A DNA stretch of 64,000 nt from Rhodopseudomonas palustris (GTDB lineage: Bacteria > Pseudomonadota > Alphaproteobacteria > Rhizobiales > Xanthobacteraceae): assembly GCF_013415845.1 (NCBI RefSeq), contig NZ_CP058907.1, forward strand, positions 992,001 to 1,056,000, written 5' to 3'. A program made the translations under genes and the position numbers. This document shows positions 60,605 through 64,000 of this stretch, in pieces (position 1 is the first letter of the stretch; each line of letters starts with the position of its first letter). The notes under the pieces were generated by a model, which was not told where the DNA came from, did no database searches, and saw nothing but the letters and a program-made list of their open reading frames with translations.

Positions 60605-61192
60605 ATGACAGATGCGCCCCGCGTCCTGATCCTCGGCATCGGCAACATCCTGTGGGCCGACGAAGGCTTCGGCGTGCGCGCGGTCGAAGCGTTTCACCGG
60701 GCCTATGATGTGCCGGCCAATGTCACCGTGCTGGATGGCGGCACCCAGGGGCTCTACCTCGTCAACTTCCTGCAGGACCACGACCACCTGCTGGTGTTCG
60801 ACGCGATCGATTATGGCCTCGAGCCCGGCACGCTGAAGCTGGTGCGCGGCGACGAAGTGCCGAAATTCACCGGCGCCAAGAAGATGAGCCTGCATCAGAC
60901 CGGTTTCCAGGAGGTGCTGAGCGCCGCCGATCTGCTCGGCGCCGCGCCACGCGAGCTGGCGCTGATCGGCTGCCAGCCGCTCGATCTGGAAGATTGGGGC
61001 GGAGCGCTGACCGAGCCGGTGCGGAGCCGCATCGCCGAGTCGCTGGCGTTGGCCTGCGCGATCCTGGCGGAGTGGGGCGTGGCCGTGACGCCGCGCGCGA
61101 CACCGCTACCCGAAGGTGCCGCCCTGCTGGCCAATGATATCGACCACGATCATTACGAACGGCGCGAAGCCGCCGCATCTCCCACGATCTGA
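60605..61192 (+). CDS. hupD: HupD, maturation endopeptidase
   Basis: HupD removes the C-terminal tail of HupL once nickel is in place. The 195-residue protein has the family core VLILGIGNILWADEGFGVRA with the nickel-binding glutamate, LVFDAIDYGLEPGTL with the binding aspartate, and SLHQTGFQEVL with the histidine. GAGGA precedes the ATG at 60605; an earlier in-frame ATG at 60539 lies inside the repeat and is rejected. The palindrome upstream may tune its level relative to hupSLC. Confidence 0.95.
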   Translation: MTDAPRVLILGIGNILWADEGFGVRAVEAFHRAYDVPANVTVLDGGTQGLYLVNFLQDHDHLLVFDAIDYGLEPGTLKLVRGDEVPKFTGAKKMSLHQTGFQEVLSAADLLGAAPRELALIGCQPLDLEDWGGALTEPVRSRIAESLALACAILAEWGVAVTPRATPLPEGAALLANDIDHDHYERREAAASPTI

Positions 61193-61205
61193 GCGAGGAA
61201 ACCGC

Positions 61206-61799
61206 ATGACTCATCTGCTCCGCGCCGGCACTGCCCTGATTGCGTTGCTCGGCCTGTCCGGCCTCGCCGAGGCCCACACCGGCGTTCACTTGATGGCGGC
61301 GGACGGTTTCGCTGCCGGCTTCGTGCATCCGTTCAGTGGCCTCGACCACCTGCTGGCGATGGTGGCGGTCGGTCTGTGGGCGTGGTCGCTCGGCGGCGCG
61401 GCGCGCTGGATTGTGCCGGCGAGCTTCGTGGCGCTGCTCGCGTGCGGCGCCGTGCTCGGCGCGTCCGGCGTATCGCTGCCGGCGGTCGAGCCGATGATTG
61501 CGCTGTCGGTGATCGCGCTCGGCGTGCTGGTGGCGCTGTCGGTACGGGTGCCGACGCTCGCAGCCGCCGCGGCGGTGGCGCTGTTCGGCCTGTTTCATGG
61601 TTTCGCCCACGGCGCCGAGATGCCTGCGCTGGCGCAGCCGCTTGCTTATGGGGTTGGCTTCGTCGCCGCCACTGCGCTGCTGCACGGCATTGGCCTCGCG
61701 CTCGGCGCCGCGTTGCCGCGGTTTGCACCGGCGCCGTCGATCCGCCTCGCCGGCGGTGCGATCGCGGCGGCCGGTGTCGCGCTCGCGCTCCCGCTGTAA
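61206..61799 (+). CDS. hupE: HupE/UreJ-type nickel permease or nickel-supply protein
   Basis: HupE mediates nickel entry for hydrogenase synthesis in Rhizobium. The 197-residue product has a signal-like N-terminus ending EAHTGVH, then about six helices. The two family motifs are present: HPFSGLDH (H-x5-DH) and FHGFAHGAE, both needed for nickel transport in characterised HupE. The ATG at 61206 is 13 bases after hupD. hupF follows after 21 bases. Confidence 0.92.
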   Translation: MTHLLRAGTALIALLGLSGLAEAHTGVHLMAADGFAAGFVHPFSGLDHLLAMVAVGLWAWSLGGAARWIVPASFVALLACGAVLGASGVSLPAVEPMIALSVIALGVLVALSVRVPTLAAAAAVALFGLFHGFAHGAEMPALAQPLAYGVGFVAATALLHGIGLALGAALPRFAPAPSIRLAGGAIAAAGVALALPL

Positions 61800-61820
61800 G
61801 CGTCCGGCGAGTTTGCGGCG

Positions 61821-62123
61821 ATGTGCGTCGGCCTGCCGATGACGGTGATTTCGACCGAGGAGGGCTCGGCGCTGTGTGTGCGCCGCGGCGAGCATCGCAG
61901 CGTCTCGACCATGCTGATCGGCGAGGTCGTCCCCGGCGATCAGCTTCTGGTGTTCATCGACAGCGCCATCCGCCGGCTCGATGCCGAGGAGGCGCGGCTG
62001 ATCGACGATGCGCTGGACGGCGTCGCCGCTGCGCTGGAGGGCAAGCCGTTCGAACATTTGTTCGCCGATCTGATTGATCGCGAGCCCGAGCTGCCCGAGC
62101 ATCTGCGCCGCGACCCGCAGTAG
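61821..62123 (+). CDS. hupF: HupF, HypC-type hydrogenase chaperone
   Basis: HupF is a HypC paralogue that stabilises the large subunit during maturation, reported to protect it under oxygen. The N-terminal MCVGLPMTVISTEEGSALCV has the family's essential second-residue cysteine; the rest is the OB-like HypC fold with a longer acidic C-terminal helix (100 residues in total, against about 80-90 for HypC). It ends the first hup transcription unit; a 220-base gap with a sigma-54 promoter follows. Confidence 0.93.
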   Translation: MCVGLPMTVISTEEGSALCVRRGEHRSVSTMLIGEVVPGDQLLVFIDSAIRRLDAEEARLIDDALDGVAAALEGKPFEHLFADLIDREPELPEHLRRDPQ

Positions 62124-62277
62124 TTGCGATCCGTTCGCGCATCAACGCACGTCATCTACAAGTCTACTTCCCACCTGCCGGCTACTATGTTTCCATAGGC
62201 CCGCCTTGGCAGCGGGCGATTGGTCACAACCGATCGCAAAATGGTTAGTTTGCTGCCAATTCAGGGCAATCTCCGGC

Positions 62278-62292
62278 TGGCACGTCGCTTGC
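62278..62292 (+). promoter_or_regulatory. Sigma-54 promoter of hupG
   Basis: TGGCAC-GTCGC-TTGC is a second full match to the -24/-12 consensus, 52 bases before the hupG ATG. Upstream, CAACC and GGTTA (62227-62250) form an imperfect inverted pair resembling the candidate activator site of hupS. Confidence 0.85.
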
Positions 62293-62343
62293 TCAATTAG
62301 CGACGGCGAAAACAACAAGCGCCGGAACGGGAGTGGAGGAAAC

Positions 62344-62745
62344 ATGAGCGGTTCGCTCGCGCGCGCGGCTGCGCGGCCAAATGCACCGACATTGGTGGAC
62401 GAAGCCACCGTCGACGACTTCATCGCCCACTCCGGCAAGATCGTCGTGCTGTTCTTTCGCGGCGATGCGGTGCGCTTTCCGGAGGCGGCCGACCTCGCGG
62501 TGGTGCTGCCCGAACTGATCAATGCGTTTCCGGGCCGGCTGGTCGCGGCCGAAGTCGCCGCCGAGGCCGAGCGCGACCTGATGGTGCGCTTCGGCGTCGC
62601 GGTGTGTCCGAGCCTGGCGGTGGTGCAGCCGGAGCGCACGCTCGGCGTGATCGCCAAGATCCAGGATTGGTCCAGCTATCTGGCGCAGATCGGCGCGATG
62701 CTGGCCGAGGTCGATCAGCGTGGCGATGCGGAGCTGCAGTCATGA
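62344..62745 (+). CDS. hupG: HupG, HyaE-type chaperone of the hydrogenase small subunit
   Basis: HupG/HyaE proteins have a thioredoxin-like fold without the active cysteines and are proposed to bind the Tat signal of HupS as a proofreading chaperone. The 133-residue protein matches: VVLFFRGDAVRFPEAADLAV, VAAEVAAEAERDLMVRFGVA, VCPSLAVVQPERTLGVIAKI. There is no CxxC. GGAGGAAAC places the start at 62344. It overlaps hupH by four bases. Confidence 0.9.
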   Translation: MSGSLARAAARPNAPTLVDEATVDDFIAHSGKIVVLFFRGDAVRFPEAADLAVVLPELINAFPGRLVAAEVAAEAERDLMVRFGVAVCPSLAVVQPERTLGVIAKIQDWSSYLAQIGAMLAEVDQRGDAELQS

Positions 62746-63608
62746 GAGTGGGCTACTGGACCAAGCCGGACAGTGACGACATCGAAATGACGCTGCTGCC
62801 GATCGGCGCGGGCGATGCCGGGCGCTTCGGCGTCACCGGCGCCGGCGCGATCTCCGCATTGGCGACCCGCGGCGGCGAGGAATTGACGCGGCAATGCCCG
62901 CTGCTCGCCGGCACCTTGACGCAGCTCGCCGAAGCGCTCGCCGCGCAGCGTGTCGACGCGCCGACCACGCTCTTGTCGATCGATCATCTGTCGGAGACCG
63001 AGCGCAGCCTGCTCGACGACATCCTCGGTGAAGGGGAAGTCTCCGGCATCGTCGCGCTGCCCGATCGCCGCGTCGCGCAGGTGCAGGAATCGGTGCTTGC
63101 CGGGCTGTGGCGGGTGCGGATCGAGGGCGACGCCGACGGACCGGCGCGCGATTATCTGGAAATTGGCTCGATTCCTGCGATCGTCAGCCGTGCCGCGCAG
63201 GATTTTCCCGCGCCCGACATCGAGATCACCGCGCCGCCCGCCGGCGCGATGAACGTGCAGCCGGTGCTGGCTGAAATCCGCGAGCGGATGGCGGCGCATC
63301 AGATCGGCCAGCCGTCGCACGTGATCAACTTCACGCTGCTGCCGATGAACGAAGCCGACATGGATCACCTCGCCGCGACGCTCGGCAATGGCGCGATCCA
63401 GCTGTGGTCGCGCGGCTATGGAAGCTGCCGCGTGCTGGCGACTGGCGCACGCTATGTCTGGTCGGTGCAGTTCCTCAACGCGATGGATGCGCCGATCCTC
63501 GATACCATCGAGATCGGCGACGTGCCGGCTGCCGTGCGTGCCGCCGATGAGGACTTTCAGGACTCAGCCGAACGGCTCGGCGAAATCATCGAGGCGTACT
63601 TCCGATGA
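62742..63608 (+). CDS. hupH: HupH, HyaF-type hydrogenase maturation protein
   Basis: HupH/HyaF proteins are needed for full assembly of the uptake hydrogenase small subunit, particularly in O2-exposed cells; the reaction is not known. The 288-residue product fits the family: MLLPIGAGD-like MTLLPIGAGDAGRFG, LLSIDHLSETERSLLDDIL, VALPDRRVAQVQESVLAGLW, and HVINFTLLPMNEADMDHL. It starts within the hupG stop codon (ATGA) and overlaps hupI by four bases. Confidence 0.92.
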   Translation: MRVGYWTKPDSDDIEMTLLPIGAGDAGRFGVTGAGAISALATRGGEELTRQCPLLAGTLTQLAEALAAQRVDAPTTLLSIDHLSETERSLLDDILGEGEVSGIVALPDRRVAQVQESVLAGLWRVRIEGDADGPARDYLEIGSIPAIVSRAAQDFPAPDIEITAPPAGAMNVQPVLAEIRERMAAHQIGQPSHVINFTLLPMNEADMDHLAATLGNGAIQLWSRGYGSCRVLATGARYVWSVQFLNAMDAPILDTIEIGDVPAAVRAADEDFQDSAERLGEIIEAYFR

Positions 63609-63817
63609 CCGAGTTCGCCACGTCTCACGACAGCGAGACCGATCCACGTACCCGGATGGAATGCGGCGTGTGCTGGACCGTGTATGACCCGGCCGAAGGC
63701 GATCCGCTCGGCCGTGCCGCGCCGGGGACGCCGTTCGCGGCCCTGCCGGAGGATTGGTGCTGCCCGACCTGCGATGCTCCGCCGGTCAAATTCCTGAGGC
63801 TGGACGATGACCGCTGA
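63605..63817 (+). CDS. hupI: HupI, rubredoxin
   Basis: Rubredoxin binds one iron through four cysteines, seen here in MECGVCWTVYDP and DWCCPTCDAPPVKF (CxxC ... CPxC). The 70-residue size is typical. In O2-tolerant or aerobic H2-oxidisers, HupI is thought to donate electrons in HupS assembly or keep its clusters reduced. It overlaps hupH by four bases and hupJ by eleven. Confidence 0.95.
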   Translation: MTEFATSHDSETDPRTRMECGVCWTVYDPAEGDPLGRAAPGTPFAALPEDWCCPTCDAPPVKFLRLDDDR

Positions 63818-64000
63818 GGTCGCAGCGCACCGCGATGTCGAAGCGCTCGCCGCGGGCGAGGCGGTGGCGGCGATCTACCGCGCGGCGGTGCCGGCGATGC
63901 GCGATCTGCCGGTGTTCAATCCCGCGCTCGATGTCGCTGCGGTCGGCTTCCGCGCGTTGGACGACCATGCGTTCGGGGTGATCGTCACGCCGTGGTTCAT
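63807..64000 (+). CDS. hupJ: HupJ, HybE-type hydrogenase assembly protein (partial)
   Basis: The gene continues past the window edge. The visible 64 codons, from MTAEVAAHRDVEALAAGEAV to FGVIVTPWF, match the N-terminal half of HupJ/HybE proteins, which aid small-subunit maturation. The ATG at 63807 lies inside the rubredoxin frame, an 11-base overlap in another frame. Confidence 0.88.
   Translation, partial: MTAEVAAHRDVEALAAGEAVAAIYRAAVPAMRDLPVFNPALDVAAVGFRALDDHAFGVIVTPWF

Overview
The window reads as a chromosomal segment of a purple non-sulfur alphaproteobacterium, most likely Rhodopseudomonas palustris or a very close relative. The base composition is GC-rich. CpdR, RcdA, ZapA and the Bradyrhizobium-type intergenic palindromes are alphaproteobacterial. 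The [NiFe] uptake-hydrogenase cluster has the R. palustris order hupUV-SLCDEF-GHIJ. The published strain CGA009 is reported to carry a hupV frameshift; hupV is a full reading frame here, so this is another strain or a repaired one.

Layout. 1-16.5 kb is mostly housekeeping: a Flp-type pilin, an N-formylglutamate amidohydrolase, cpdR, tRNA-Val, a molybdo-hydroxylase remnant, wrbA, a pirin with its divergent LysR regulator, a YqgE protein, a large PAS-GGDEF-EAL membrane protein, a quinone oxidoreductase, rcdA, rpmE and an ABC exporter. Two candidate small RNAs (about 411-498 and 12429-12526) share one architecture. 16.5-23 kb holds a MotA/OmpA-type membrane pair, a DUF1295 plus CFA-like methyltransferase pair, two roughly 64-residue membrane microproteins behind a FixK-type box, and an HTH/DUF2975 pair with a palindromic operator. 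23-28 kb is a divergent ubiquinone locus: ubiXD leftward, and the O2-independent hydroxylation genes ubiTUV rightward, with one FixK-type box between them. 28-40.5 kb carries a hydrolase/TetR pair, then a leftward central-carbon block tkt-gap-pgk-fba interrupted by a MazEF-like toxin-antitoxin pair and continued by a ThiE-like protein, a Sel1 protein and suhB. Next come DUF4164-zapA. 40.6-54 kb carries an RNA methyltransferase, a MATE exporter, tlyA, a nucleoside deoxyribosyltransferase, dxs, xseB, an HDAC-family hydrolase, a 5'-nucleotidase, a c-type cytochrome, an enoyl-CoA hydratase, an acyl-CoA dehydrogenase and tRNA-Gln.

54-64 kb is the hydrogenase cluster. HupUV is the H2 sensor. HupSL with HupC is the membrane-bound enzyme, and HupS has the extra cysteines of O2-tolerant enzymes. 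HupD, E, F, G, H, I and J mature it and supply nickel. Two near-perfect sigma-54 promoters, before hupS and before hupG, divide the cluster into two co-regulated transcription units.

Themes: low-oxygen control (FixK boxes), H2 control (sigma-54 plus HupUV) and ClpXP cell-cycle proteolysis adaptors. Palindromic repeats of several types fill many gaps between genes. The candidates for something undescribed are the FixK-box microprotein pair and the twin anti-Shine-Dalgarno small RNAs. No CRISPR array, prophage or insertion sequence was seen.
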